Below the pieces are notes generated by a model. The model did not search any database. It had not been told where the DNA came from and saw nothing but the letters and a program-made list of their open reading frames with translations. A stretch of DNA of 38,099 nt from Flavobacteriaceae bacterium. GTDB taxonomy: Bacteria; Bacteroidota; Bacteroidia; Flavobacteriales; Flavobacteriaceae. Position numbers and translations under genes: made by a program. Positions 25,380-34,108 of this stretch are shown in pieces (within the stretch, counting starts at the first letter, position 1; each line of letters starts with the position of its first letter). The stretch lies in NCBI GenBank assembly GCA_027066745.1, contig JAMONB010000212.1:1-38099 (forward strand), in the 5' to 3' direction.

Positions 25380-26627
25380 TTAATTTTCTAGCTGAAAAAC
25401 CTTAGAAATTAACGCCATACTTTCTTCAGATGAAGTATTATTTTCTTTTAAATGATTGGCAAACTGCTTAGTGATTTTCTGAACTATTCTATCAGAAAGC
25501 AATACTGCTTGCTCTTCATTAAAATCAGATATTTGCTTACGCTGATAATCTATTTCTTCTGACTGTATTTTTTCTAATTTTTGTTTTAAAGCTTTTATTG
25601 TAGGGGCAAATTTACGAGTTTCTAACCAAGCAATAAATTTTTCTTTATTCTCTTTAATAATTGCTTCTGCCAAAGGAATTTGCGATTCTCTTCGCTCTAG
25701 TGTATTGTCAGTAATTTTTGAAAGATCATCTAAATGCACCAAATTAACATTTGGTAATTCTAAAACATTACTAGCTACATTTTTAGGTATAGACAAGTCT
25801 AAAATTAATAATTCTTTTTCAGTATTGATGGTGCTTTTTGTTATTGTAGGCAACAAAGACCCTGTAGCTACAATTAAGATATCTGCATTACTAATTTCAG
25901 TTTGCAGGTTGGCATAATCTGCAACAGTCACATCAAGCTTATCTGCAACTTTCTCTGCTTTATCTTTTGTTCTATTTATTAGCGTGATTTTTTTGTTTTT
26001 CGTGTGCTTTACTAAATTATCACAGGTGTTTCTTCCTATTTTCCCTGTACCAAATAATAAAATATTCTTATCAGAAATTTGTTTTACTTCCTTAAGCATA
26101 TATTGTACAGAAGCAAAAGATACAGATGTTGCACCAGAACTTATTTCAGTTTCTGTCTTTACTAACTTACTCGCTCTAATAACACAATTCACCAACCTCC
26201 CCAAATAAGTGTTCAGCAGATTAAATTTCTTAGACAATGCTGCACTATTCTTTATTTGACCAATAATTTCAAAATCACCTAGAATTTGACTTTCTAAACC
26301 TGTACCCACACGAAACATATGATCTATTGCATCATTATTTTTATAAACATATGCCACTTTTTCAAATTCTTCAACAGTACCATTTGAATGTTGACATAAC
26401 AATTTTATCAATTGAAATGGATGCTGAGCAAAACCATAAATTTCAGTTCTATTACAAGTAGAAATCGCTAAAACCCCTTCTAAACCACTTGAAGAAGCAT
26501 CTTTTAATAGGTTTTCTTTTGAAGTAGCATCTAAACTAAAAAAACCTCTGACTTCTGCATTTGCTTTTTCATAGCTTAAGCCAATACAATAGAAAGAATG
26601 ATGCATAGAAATTTGATTTTGCTTCAT
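25380..26627 (-). CDS. hemA: Glutamyl-tRNA reductase
   Basis: A 415-residue enzyme that reduces glutamyl-tRNA(Glu) with NADPH to glutamate-1-semialdehyde, the committed step of C5 haem synthesis. STCNRTEIY holds the nucleophile Cys58, GLESQILGDFEIIGQIK (110-126) is the substrate loop, and GTGKIGRN (193-200) is the NADP-binding turn. A C-terminal helical dimerisation part follows. A second in-frame Met at residue 8 (MHHSFYCIGLSY) could be the real start. It is the first gene of the haem operon; the promoter candidate lies 19-51 bases upstream and the AraC-family gene is divergent. Confidence 0.96.
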   Translation of the reverse strand: MKQNQISMHHSFYCIGLSYEKANAEVRGFFSLDATSKENLLKDASSSGLEGVLAISTCNRTEIYGFAQHPFQLIKLLCQHSNGTVEEFEKVAYVYKNNDAIDHMFRVGTGLESQILGDFEIIGQIKNSAALSKKFNLLNTYLGRLVNCVIRASKLVKTETEISSGATSVSFASVQYMLKEVKQISDKNILLFGTGKIGRNTCDNLVKHTKNKKITLINRTKDKAEKVADKLDVTVADYANLQTEISNADILIVATGSLLPTITKSTINTEKELLILDLSIPKNVASNVLELPNVNLVHLDDLSKITDNTLERRESQIPLAEAIIKENKEKFIAWLETRKFAPTIKALKQKLEKIQSEEIDYQRKQISDFNEEQAVLLSDRIVQKITKQFANHLKENNTSSEESMALISKVFQLEN

Positions 26628-26645
26628 AAGAATTTATAATCAACG

Positions 26646-26678
26646 CAAAAATATCATTACTCAGCATAAAAAAACAAC
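26646..26678 (-). promoter_or_regulatory. Candidate promoter of hemA
   Basis: On the minus strand the -7 element is TATTTTTG (26646-26653), an exact TAnnTTTG match. A -33 element GTTG (26675-26678) lies 21 bases further up. The -7 ends 19 bases before the hemA ATG at 26627, giving a short leader. This is the best-spaced promoter pair I see in the window. Confidence 0.6.
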
Positions 26679-26721
26679 GCTAAAAGAGTTATTTATGTCG
26701 CTTTAGGTTTTTTAACTGTTT

Positions 26722-26755
26722 TTTGACATTAAACCCACTGTAAAGCTTATATTTG
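26722..26755 (+). promoter_or_regulatory. Candidate promoter of the AraC-family regulator
   Basis: The -7 element TATATTTG (26748-26755) matches TAnnTTTG exactly, and a TTTG (26722-26725) lies 22 bases upstream. The leader to the ATG at 26818 would be about 60 bases. It faces away from the hemA promoter, and the two -33 sites are about 44 bases apart, close enough for one bound protein to affect both. Confidence 0.55.
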
Positions 26756-26817
26756 CTGACGTTAAAAAACCTTGTATTTTCAAACGACTTAGAGTAGTTT
26801 TAAATAAAGTAATAATT

Positions 26818-27714
26818 ATGACCGAATTTGACATTAAAAATAACGATAAAAGTTCTGTTGAAAAAAAAGAAATTGAAAAAGGCATTTTTATTCTCAAATT
26901 TCAAAACAACAGCACTAAGACTCAAACCTTTCAACATCAAATAAATAGTAGTTATATACAATTTCATTATTGCTTAAAAGGTGCTTCAAAATTTTATTTT
27001 AACAATGGAAAATATGCTTTTGATATAAATAATGAATTTTCTTTACTCTTATACAATCCGCAGACTGATTTACCTTTACATTTAGAATTACAAAAAAAAT
27101 CTTGGGTGGTTTCTGTATTGATTTCTATTAAAACATTCCATTCTTTATTTTCTAACGAATCTGATTATATCCACTTTTTAAACGATGACAATAAGGATAA
27201 AAAATACTATGACACTAAGCCTATATCGCCTTCTAAAATTGTAATTTTGAATCAGATGATGAATTACAATCTACATCCGTCAGTTGAAAATTTATATTTA
27301 AAAGCCAAAACTTACGAATTATTAAGTCTTTATTTTAACAAAAGTGAGGATGCTGACATTGAACAGTGTCCGTTCTTAGTTGATGAGCAAAATGTACTAA
27401 AAATCAGAAAAGCAAAAGATATTATTATTTCAAACATTACAGAGCCTCCTAGCTTACAAGAATTAGCCAATCAAATAGGTCTCAATTTAAAGAAATTAAA
27501 AGATGGCTTTAAACAAATTTATGGAGATTCTGTTTATAGCTTTTTATTTGATTATAAAATGGAAGTCTCTCGCAAACTATTAGAAACGAAACAATACAAT
27601 GTAAATGAAGTTGGCTTAAAAGTTGGCTATAGCACTTCTAGTCATTTTATAGCTGCATTCAAAAAAAAATATGGGACTACTCCAAAAAAGTATATTAGTG
27701 CTTTACCTAGTTAA
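26818..27714 (+). CDS. AraC-family transcriptional regulator, divergent from hemA
   Basis: A 298-residue regulator. The C-terminal ~100 residues carry the two helix-turn-helix motifs of AraC/XylS proteins: PSLQELANQIGLNLKKLKDG and later YNVNEVGLKVGYSTSSHF with FKKKYGTTPKKYI at the end. The N-terminal ~180 residues form a sensor region with FHYCLKGASKFYFNNGKY that looks like a cupin-type strand pattern, but no ligand motif is obvious. It is divergent from hemA across 190 bases with promoter elements for both genes, so it may control the haem operon or iron-linked genes. No regulated ligand can be read from sequence. Confidence 0.88.
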   Translation: MTEFDIKNNDKSSVEKKEIEKGIFILKFQNNSTKTQTFQHQINSSYIQFHYCLKGASKFYFNNGKYAFDINNEFSLLLYNPQTDLPLHLELQKKSWVVSVLISIKTFHSLFSNESDYIHFLNDDNKDKKYYDTKPISPSKIVILNQMMNYNLHPSVENLYLKAKTYELLSLYFNKSEDADIEQCPFLVDEQNVLKIRKAKDIIISNITEPPSLQELANQIGLNLKKLKDGFKQIYGDSVYSFLFDYKMEVSRKLLETKQYNVNEVGLKVGYSTSSHFIAAFKKKYGTTPKKYISALPS

Positions 27715-27769
27715 ACCCGCTTTATGCATTAGAAAACCTATTGCATAATTCTGATTAAATTCTCACTTA

Positions 27770-28282
27770 ATGAAACAGCTAGACCATAACGAGACACAAA
27801 ACAAGAAGAAAAAATTCCCTATTACATTGATTTGTGATGAAATAAGAACACCTGAGAATATAGGGATGTGTTTTCGTATTTCGGAAAGCTTTGGTGTAGA
27901 AAAAATATACTTGCACGAAAATTCAGTAGAATTAGAAAACAGAAAAGTACAAAGAACTGCTAGAAACACCATCAACCAAGTTACCTCTGATCGCTACTCA
28001 AATTTCAATCAATTAGTTAGACAATTGAAAAACGAAGGAAATACAGTAATTGGATTGGAGATTACTGACTCAAGCCAACCTATTAAAAATTTTAGATTTA
28101 CCGCTCACAATAAAATAGCTTTAGTAATAGGCAGCGAAAGAAATGGAATTTCAGATGTTAACTTATTAGACCAAAGTATTTATATACCTATGCATGGTCA
28201 AAACACATCAATGAATGTAATTCATAGTTTAGCTATTGCATTATATGAAATCACAAATCAAATTAGTAATTGTAATTATTAG
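27770..28282 (+). CDS. SpoU/TrmH-family RNA methyltransferase
   Basis: A 170-residue SPOUT methyltransferase with the three SpoU motifs: CDEIRTPENIGMCFRISESF (motif 1, Asn30), IALVIGSERNGIS (motif 2), and IPMHGQNTSMNVIHSLAIAL (motif 3). It should methylate a 2'-OH in tRNA or rRNA using SAM. It lacks an N-terminal substrate-binding domain, so the size is like TrmL or the minimal TrmH-like proteins. The target RNA is unknown. The gene starts 55 bases after the AraC-family gene and its last 20 bases overlap the convergent TraB-family gene. Confidence 0.88.
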   Translation: MKQLDHNETQNKKKKFPITLICDEIRTPENIGMCFRISESFGVEKIYLHENSVELENRKVQRTARNTINQVTSDRYSNFNQLVRQLKNEGNTVIGLEITDSSQPIKNFRFTAHNKIALVIGSERNGISDVNLLDQSIYIPMHGQNTSMNVIHSLAIALYEITNQISNCNY

Positions 28283-31200
28283 AAACACTTTGAAGCCTCC
28301 TTCTTTCTTTATACCTTATTTTATCTAAAGCTTCTTTTACCAATTCATCTTCTGTTTTTGTTCCTTTTAACGAAACACTTTTAGTGTCCATAATAAAATA
28401 AGGTGCTACATCTATCTTTTTACCATCCCGCTTAAAAGCAACATAATAAAGCCATTCAGTAGCTGAATTTGAATATTGTTCTTTACCCTTCACCTTAAAA
28501 AAATAAATATCAATTGGCTTATTTTTAATAACTAATTCTTCCTTTTTAAAAAAAGAAATTTTATCATCATCATAATCGTCATATATTAACGAAAACAGTA
28601 CTGACTGTGCGTACTTTAGTTGAAACGCTCCTGTTTTAAAAACTTCAGGCAATAGATTTTTCGCATTTAATTTAGGAATTAAAACATTTAAATTGTCAAT
28701 ATTATTAAGTGTTTTATCTTCTAGTTTCTTTGGTATTGCTTCTCCTTTAGTTTTTAACAATACATAATAATCACTCAAAGCGTTAATATCATTACTTTCT
28801 AATAACCTTAAATAAAAGTGAGCTATATTTTTTTCTTCTCTAAATGGATATAACAAGTTTATATAATTACTCAACAATGTATTGTAAGCATACGATTCTT
28901 GTTCTATCAAGCTCCTTTTCAATTCAATTTTGGCATCATTAAAAATTTGATCTTTATAACGCTTATAAACTCTCGGCTTAACTAAACTACTATCTTTCAA
29001 CTGAGACAAAAGACCGTAAACTGGTTTTTTATATTCTTGAATTGTTGAATACTTTAATAACTCAGGAAACAATTTTCTTTTTAATTGTAGTGAGTCTTTC
29101 GCTTTAGGCAAATCAAAAAGGTTACTCATTCCGTAAGAACCAATTGGAAAATCTTCTTCCAATAAAGATAAGATTAATTTATATGATTCAATATTTCTTT
29201 TGGCTATCAATGCTTCAATAATAGCAATTTGAGTTTTAGGATCGGCATATGATTTTCTGTATAATTTTTTTAGAAAAGGGAGTATTTTGGCACTTTTCAA
29301 ACTTGATAAATTATATAAAATATTTCCTTTTACAAATTTTTTATCTTTAGGAAATTCAAAATCATTCAACGTGGCTATCATTGCATCTACGTCAGCTTCT
29401 GTATATTCTATTAAATAATCCGCATTATCTACAATACTATCTTTATTTTTCAACGCTTTAAAATAGTCAGTCACTTTACTCTCAAACACATCTCTACCTA
29501 ATAAGGTGTCTAAAGGTGTGAATGTCTTGTAAAATTTATTGACAAATTCAGAACTCGGACTAATGCTATCTTCTAATGTTTTAAGCTCAAATAAAACTCC
29601 CTTTTTGAGAATATTCTTTACTCTTATTCGTTTTGCACTCAAACTATCTTTCGCAAAAAATGAATAGCTATACAAATCATTTTCTTTACGTTTCTCTTTA
29701 TTGGTTAAAATAAATCGATTTACAAATGATTTATCAATTTGACTCCATAGACTGTCAATGTTTTTAACCATTTTATAATCGTGATACTTAGTTCTTGTTA
29801 TAAAAATACTCTCATTTGTTTTAGAAATATATTTGGTAGTTTTTGTTTGATATTCATAAGGTTTATGTGCACTACCATTATTCCCATAAAAATTCATCGG
29901 AAAAGGTTGCTTTATATTAGTAAGCACTGAAAAATGCAAAGCCGTATCTTTAACTTGTTTGAATTCTTTTTTATAAACAATGTCTTTTAATTGAAATGAA
30001 TCAAAATATGAAGTAGCGGCAGTCATATCTTTACCTACATAACCCATTAAGTAATAAATTTCATCTTTTACAATACTCCTTAATACTATTTTTTTACCTT
30101 TTAAGGTATCTAGTTTTGCTAATGATTGATAAGTAGTATAATTGGCATCTACAAATCTTCCTTTATCTTCTTTTAATTTGAGGTTTTTATAAAATGCTTT
30201 ATGAATGTATGCAGCTTCAAATTTATCTTCTTCTATAAAATTAAGCTCATGAACCGGTACTTCTTCCATAAAATAATATCCCTTATTGTCAAAAGATTGA
30301 ATGATGTTTTTACCTGCAACACCAAAATTTTCTGTGATATAATTTTGGGGTAATTTAATAGAATACTTTCCGAAATCTGGCGTAAAATTAACCAAATTAG
30401 TTGCTGAAGATTTGAATGAAATAGAATTAAAAATCTCATCACCATGTTTTAGCACATAATCTTTTTTACCGCCTAGTTTGATAATTACAATTTCAAGTGG
30501 TGTTTTATAAATATGATATTTTTGATAATCTTCTTTTTTAGTTTTATTCAAAATACTAATACCAGGGTATGGCCTGATTAACTCTTCTTTTTTAATTATT
30601 TTACCAGGAATATCTTCATACAACAGATTGTCTATATCTTTTAATTCTATCTTAGTTTTCATGTTTAAATAATCAAAAGTATTGACTCTTGTAATTGCAA
30701 GATATCCGCCATTAGCCATATCTGTTGCTATATAATATTTTTGACTAAAAAAATTCAATTCTCTTAATTCTTCAAAGCTTTTTATAGATAAAAATCCGTC
30801 AGGAGTTGCCTCAGTTTTTAAATGTGGTTTTGTAAAAGAAGTTTCTAATTCCTTTTTCTTTGCCTTACTGTAAGAAGTTCTTTTTGAAGTTAATGGAGTA
30901 ACAGTATACCCTTTACTTCTCAACAATTCAATAATACCTTTTTCTCCTGGTAAATGTGCTGCACCAACTCCAGAAAAAACAGCATAGTTCTGCATAATTG
31001 AATCAAGTACATTGACCATGTTTTCATTTCTTTTATACAACATGTATTTTCTAAAATGTTCGGTATTACTCGCTTCACCAATTGAATCTAATAAGTCTAA
31101 ATTCCTATCTCTATAAGCATCTTCCGTAAAAGTATACATTGGTTTTTCTTCGTACAATTTTCTTAACCATTTATCCTGTTGCTTCTTCATCATATTATAA

Positions 31201-31739
31201 CTAGCCTTAGTCACTAGAGATCTTGATTCATTAAAATCTTCTAGCCCAATCACTTGTTTGTTTTGTTTTTTACCTGCTTGATAAATAAACATGTCTAAAT
31301 ATGTTTCTTCTTCAAAATTATCTGAACCCATCTGCTTTCTATACAGATAACTATTTACCAAAGAATTATCTAATCGGATTGCATTTCTAATTGTACGTTT
31401 TTTAGGAAAAGGCAACTTAAATAGACTTGCATAAAAATCTTTATTATATTGACTCCCTCCAGAATAATAAGACATTCCCATGCTTAGAAGATCATAACTG
31501 TTTTCCATCCATTTTGACGGATCAGATTCTAAAGCAACCACATCACTTTTATATAACGATTCATAAAACACATCATCTAACCTAAAAGCGACTTTACTGC
31601 TTACATGCATTGTACCGTACAAATACGAATCTTTTGTTAGATTATTTCCTGATATTTTCCAAAGTAAACTCTGATACTTCTGTTGAGCATCAACATTACA
31701 AATTAATAATAGCAAAAATATTAGGGTGATTTTTTTCAT
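28263..31739 (-). CDS. TraB/GumN-family large exported protein
   Basis: A 1158-residue protein. Signal peptide 1-19 (MKKITLIFLLLLICNVDAQ). Residues about 25-285 form a TraB/GumN (Tiki-like) domain: LYGTMH (His45), VVALESD (Glu71), the RN pair at Arg237-Asn238 and GVGAAHLPGEKGI (257-269) are the conserved positions of this metal-dependent protease superfamily. The remaining ~870 residues match nothing I can name; the region at about 830-990 is helix-rich and could be a repeat scaffold. The gene is divergent from hemH and converges with the RNA methyltransferase gene. The active-site set looks intact, so proteolysis is plausible; its targets are unknown. The upstream AAGAAGGA is a Shine-Dalgarno-like stretch, unusual in this group. 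Confidence 0.85.
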   Translation of the reverse strand: MKKITLIFLLLLICNVDAQQKYQSLLWKISGNNLTKDSYLYGTMHVSSKVAFRLDDVFYESLYKSDVVALESDPSKWMENSYDLLSMGMSYYSGGSQYNKDFYASLFKLPFPKKRTIRNAIRLDNSLVNSYLYRKQMGSDNFEEETYLDMFIYQAGKKQNKQVIGLEDFNESRSLVTKASYNMMKKQQDKWLRKLYEEKPMYTFTEDAYRDRNLDLLDSIGEASNTEHFRKYMLYKRNENMVNVLDSIMQNYAVFSGVGAAHLPGEKGIIELLRSKGYTVTPLTSKRTSYSKAKKKELETSFTKPHLKTEATPDGFLSIKSFEELRELNFFSQKYYIATDMANGGYLAITRVNTFDYLNMKTKIELKDIDNLLYEDIPGKIIKKEELIRPYPGISILNKTKKEDYQKYHIYKTPLEIVIIKLGGKKDYVLKHGDEIFNSISFKSSATNLVNFTPDFGKYSIKLPQNYITENFGVAGKNIIQSFDNKGYYFMEEVPVHELNFIEEDKFEAAYIHKAFYKNLKLKEDKGRFVDANYTTYQSLAKLDTLKGKKIVLRSIVKDEIYYLMGYVGKDMTAATSYFDSFQLKDIVYKKEFKQVKDTALHFSVLTNIKQPFPMNFYGNNGSAHKPYEYQTKTTKYISKTNESIFITRTKYHDYKMVKNIDSLWSQIDKSFVNRFILTNKEKRKENDLYSYSFFAKDSLSAKRIRVKNILKKGVLFELKTLEDSISPSSEFVNKFYKTFTPLDTLLGRDVFESKVTDYFKALKNKDSIVDNADYLIEYTEADVDAMIATLNDFEFPKDKKFVKGNILYNLSSLKSAKILPFLKKLYRKSYADPKTQIAIIEALIAKRNIESYKLILSLLEEDFPIGSYGMSNLFDLPKAKDSLQLKRKLFPELLKYSTIQEYKKPVYGLLSQLKDSSLVKPRVYKRYKDQIFNDAKIELKRSLIEQESYAYNTLLSNYINLLYPFREEKNIAHFYLRLLESNDINALSDYYVLLKTKGEAIPKKLEDKTLNNIDNLNVLIPKLNAKNLLPEVFKTGAFQLKYAQSVLFSLIYDDYDDDKISFFKKEELVIKNKPIDIYFFKVKGKEQYSNSATEWLYYVAFKRDGKKIDVAPYFIMDTKSVSLKGTKTEDELVKEALDKIRYKERRRLQSVSNNYNY

Positions 31740-31954
31740 GTTATTCCTTCTTTTAGCAAAAGGTAAATATATCTATTTAATTAAAATAGAAAAAATACTA
31801 TTGAGTGAAATGGGTTTTGTCATCAAAAATAAATGATAAAAACAGTTTGTTTTTCTATCAATCATTTTAACATGTATTTGGCATTAGTGAGTAAACGTTA
31901 TTTTTTATATAAAATTTTATAAATAATTGTATTTTTGGCATCAACTTACACTCA
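31740..31954. other. Divergent spacer between the TraB gene and hemH, 215 bases
   Basis: Holds the Shine-Dalgarno-like AAGAAGGA next to the TraB gene start and the TATTTTTG element of hemH. I see no coding frame of substance, no tRNA and no strong hairpin. The only weak pairing is a short AT palindrome in the middle. Confidence 0.55.
31930..31937 (+). promoter_or_regulatory. -7 promoter element of hemH
   Basis: TATTTTTG, an exact TAnnTTTG match, ends 17 bases before the hemH ATG. The -33 region holds only T-rich sequence. A short leader would result. Confidence 0.45.
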
Positions 31955-32986
31955 ATGAAGAAAGGAATACTATTAGTCAATCTTGGTTCTCCAGATAGCA
32001 CAAAAACAAAAGACGTTCGGAAATATTTAGATGAATTTCTAATGGATGAAAGAGTAATTGACATCCCTCAATGGAAAAGATATTTACTTATTAAAGGCAT
32101 TATACTTAATACTAGGCCGAAAAAAGCTGCTGAAGCATATAAAAAAATATGGACAAAAGAAGGCTCTCCTTTAGTTGTTATTTCTGAATTATTTGCAAAA
32201 AAAGTAGCCAATCAACTAGATATTCCTGTTGCCTTAGGCATGCGTTATGGCTCTATGAGTATTGAAAAAGGAATTGCCGAACTAGAACGCAAAAATGTTG
32301 ATGAGATTCTTTTAGTTCCGTTATACCCCCATTTTGCCATGTCATCGTTTGAAACTGTGATTGAAAAAGCAAAAGAAATCAATAGAAAATCTTATCCTAC
32401 AATTAAAATGGATATTCACCCTGCTTTTTATAACAATCCTGATTATATTAAAGTAATGAGTACTAATATAAAACAACATTTGTCCAATTTTAACTATGAC
32501 CATATTTTATTTTCTTATCATGGTATTCCTGAAAGGCATATCTTAAAATCTGACCCGACAAAATCTCATTGTAAGATTGATGGTTCTTGTTGTGATACTC
32601 CTTCAAAAGCCCATAGAACATGTTATAGACATCAATGTTTTGAAACTACAAAACAAATTGTAAAAACACTTGGCTTAAAAGAAGGTACTTATAGTAACTC
32701 TTTTCAATCACGCATGTTAAAAGACCCATGGTTAAAACCTTATACCGATTTTGAATTTGACCGCTTGGCAAAAACTGGAGTCAAAAATTTAGTGGTAATT
32801 ACTCCTGCTTTTGTAGCTGATTGCTTAGAAACTTTAGAAGAAATTGCCATGAGAGGAAAAGAGGATTTTATTAAAGCTGGTGGTAAAAACTACAAATACA
32901 TCCCTTGTTTAAATGACAATGATGATTGGGTAATGACCATGGTAGGCTGGATAAATGAATGGGTTGGTGAACCTGTAATACTCTAA
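31955..32986 (+). CDS. hemH: Ferrochelatase (protoporphyrin route)
   Basis: A 343-residue enzyme that inserts Fe2+ into protoporphyrin IX. SYHGIPERHI holds the catalytic His189, and PAFVADCLETLEEI contains the conserved Glu (about 295). MKKGILLVNLGSPDS is the typical start, and RYGSMSIEKGI and LVPLYPHFAMSSFETV are family blocks. A short segment after the catalytic histidine holds five cysteines (Cys206, 212, 213, 223, 228), more than in E. coli HemH. It could hold a [2Fe-2S] cluster, as known for some ferrochelatases, though the spacing is not the well-known one. Two bases separate it from hemJ. Confidence 0.96.
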   Translation: MKKGILLVNLGSPDSTKTKDVRKYLDEFLMDERVIDIPQWKRYLLIKGIILNTRPKKAAEAYKKIWTKEGSPLVVISELFAKKVANQLDIPVALGMRYGSMSIEKGIAELERKNVDEILLVPLYPHFAMSSFETVIEKAKEINRKSYPTIKMDIHPAFYNNPDYIKVMSTNIKQHLSNFNYDHILFSYHGIPERHILKSDPTKSHCKIDGSCCDTPSKAHRTCYRHQCFETTKQIVKTLGLKEGTYSNSFQSRMLKDPWLKPYTDFEFDRLAKTGVKNLVVITPAFVADCLETLEEIAMRGKEDFIKAGGKNYKYIPCLNDNDDWVMTMVGWINEWVGEPVIL

Positions 32987-32987
32987 A

Positions 32988-33542
32988 ATGGATTATCTTT
33001 ATATAAAATCGCTCCACATCATCTTTGTAACCACATGGTTTGCAGGGCTTTTTTATATTATACGATTGTTTATCTATTTTAAAGAGACCGAAGAAAAACC
33101 TGAATTAGAAAAGAACATCTTACAAAAACAGTATCAATTAATGAGTAAACGGCTATGGTATATCATTACTTGGCCCTCAGCAATACTCACCGCTATTTTT
33201 GCTACTTGGCTATTAATTTTACAGCCTGATTGGCTAAAAACTAACTGGATGTTAATTAAATTACTTTTTGTACTAGCCTTATATCTGTATCATTTCAGTT
33301 GCCAACATATAATAAATCAAATTGAAAAAGGCTATTTAAAATATTCTTCTTATGGATTGAGAATTTGGAATGAAGTAGCTACCATTATCTTATTTGCAAT
33401 CGTATTTTTAGTGGTTTTAAAAAGTTCTTTTGGATGGATTTTTGGCGTATTAGGTATTTTTAGCGTTTCTATCCTTCTTATGCTTGGTATTAAATTGTAC
33501 AAAAGGATTAGAACAAAAAAAGATTGGGAAAAAAAATCATAA
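32988..33542 (+). CDS. hemJ: Protoporphyrinogen IX oxidase HemJ
   Basis: A 184-residue membrane protein of the HemJ (CopD-like, UPF0093) family that oxidises protoporphyrinogen IX to protoporphyrin IX, the step before HemH. His10 (YIKSLHIIFVTTWFAGLFYI) and Lys91 (NWMLIKLLFVLALYLYHF) match the two residues reported as essential in cyanobacterial HemJ. Four or five hydrophobic helices are visible (about 9-31, 56-80, 85-103, 128-146 and 149-167). It starts 2 bases after the hemH stop and is overlapped by the hydrolase gene. It explains how the cell makes protoporphyrin without HemG or HemY here. Confidence 0.93.
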   Translation: MDYLYIKSLHIIFVTTWFAGLFYIIRLFIYFKETEEKPELEKNILQKQYQLMSKRLWYIITWPSAILTAIFATWLLILQPDWLKTNWMLIKLLFVLALYLYHFSCQHIINQIEKGYLKYSSYGLRIWNEVATIILFAIVFLVVLKSSFGWIFGVLGIFSVSILLMLGIKLYKRIRTKKDWEKKS

Positions 33543-34060
33543 AAAAACGACTAATTATTCTTTCAGATTTATGGGGATTTCAAAAATCTAAATGGATAAA
33601 ATACTACACAGAATTATTAGACCCACACTTCAATATTGTGATTTATAATTCTTCAGACTTAGCAGGCATTACTTCAGACAATATAGACGATATTCACCAA
33701 CAATTTGTGGCCTTCGGAATTAAAAAGGCTGTTAAAAAAATTATCGAATTAGAAAAAAGACCTATTACCATTTTAGCTTTCAGTATTGGAGGAACCATTG
33801 CTTGGAGAACTGCATTAAAAAATGCCTCTATAAAAAATTTAATCCTTGTTTCTGCAACAAGACTGCGATTAGAAACCAAAACTCCTGATTGTAAAACAAG
33901 CTTGTTTTATGGTAAACTTGACAAGTTCAAACCTGCAAATCACTGGCTTAAAAACCACACAAATGTGACTTTAATTGAAAACGCTGGCCATGAATTGTAT
34001 ACTGACATAAATAAAGCTACACTGATTTGTACTGAAATTTTAAGAAATCACCTCTTATAA
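33524..34060 (+). CDS. Small alpha/beta hydrolase
   Basis: A 178-residue protein with the alpha/beta-hydrolase triad: nucleophile Ser87 in ILAFSIGGT (G-x-S-x-G-like, with Ala at the first position), Asp133 in YGKLDKF, and His156 in NAGHELYT. IILSDLWGFQKSKWIKYY is the N-terminal strand. It lacks the extended cap domain, so it is a minimal hydrolase of unknown substrate. The start is a TTG at 33524, with no usable ATG nearby; it overlaps hemJ by 19 bases, so the two are coupled. A link to haem is not evident. Confidence 0.7.
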   Translation: MGKKIIKKRLIILSDLWGFQKSKWIKYYTELLDPHFNIVIYNSSDLAGITSDNIDDIHQQFVAFGIKKAVKKIIELEKRPITILAFSIGGTIAWRTALKNASIKNLILVSATRLRLETKTPDCKTSLFYGKLDKFKPANHWLKNHTNVTLIENAGHELYTDINKATLICTEILRNHLL

Positions 34061-34108
34061 AAGCAACCTTTTCAACTTCTTGTATCTCACAGAAAACAAA
34101 CCTATACC

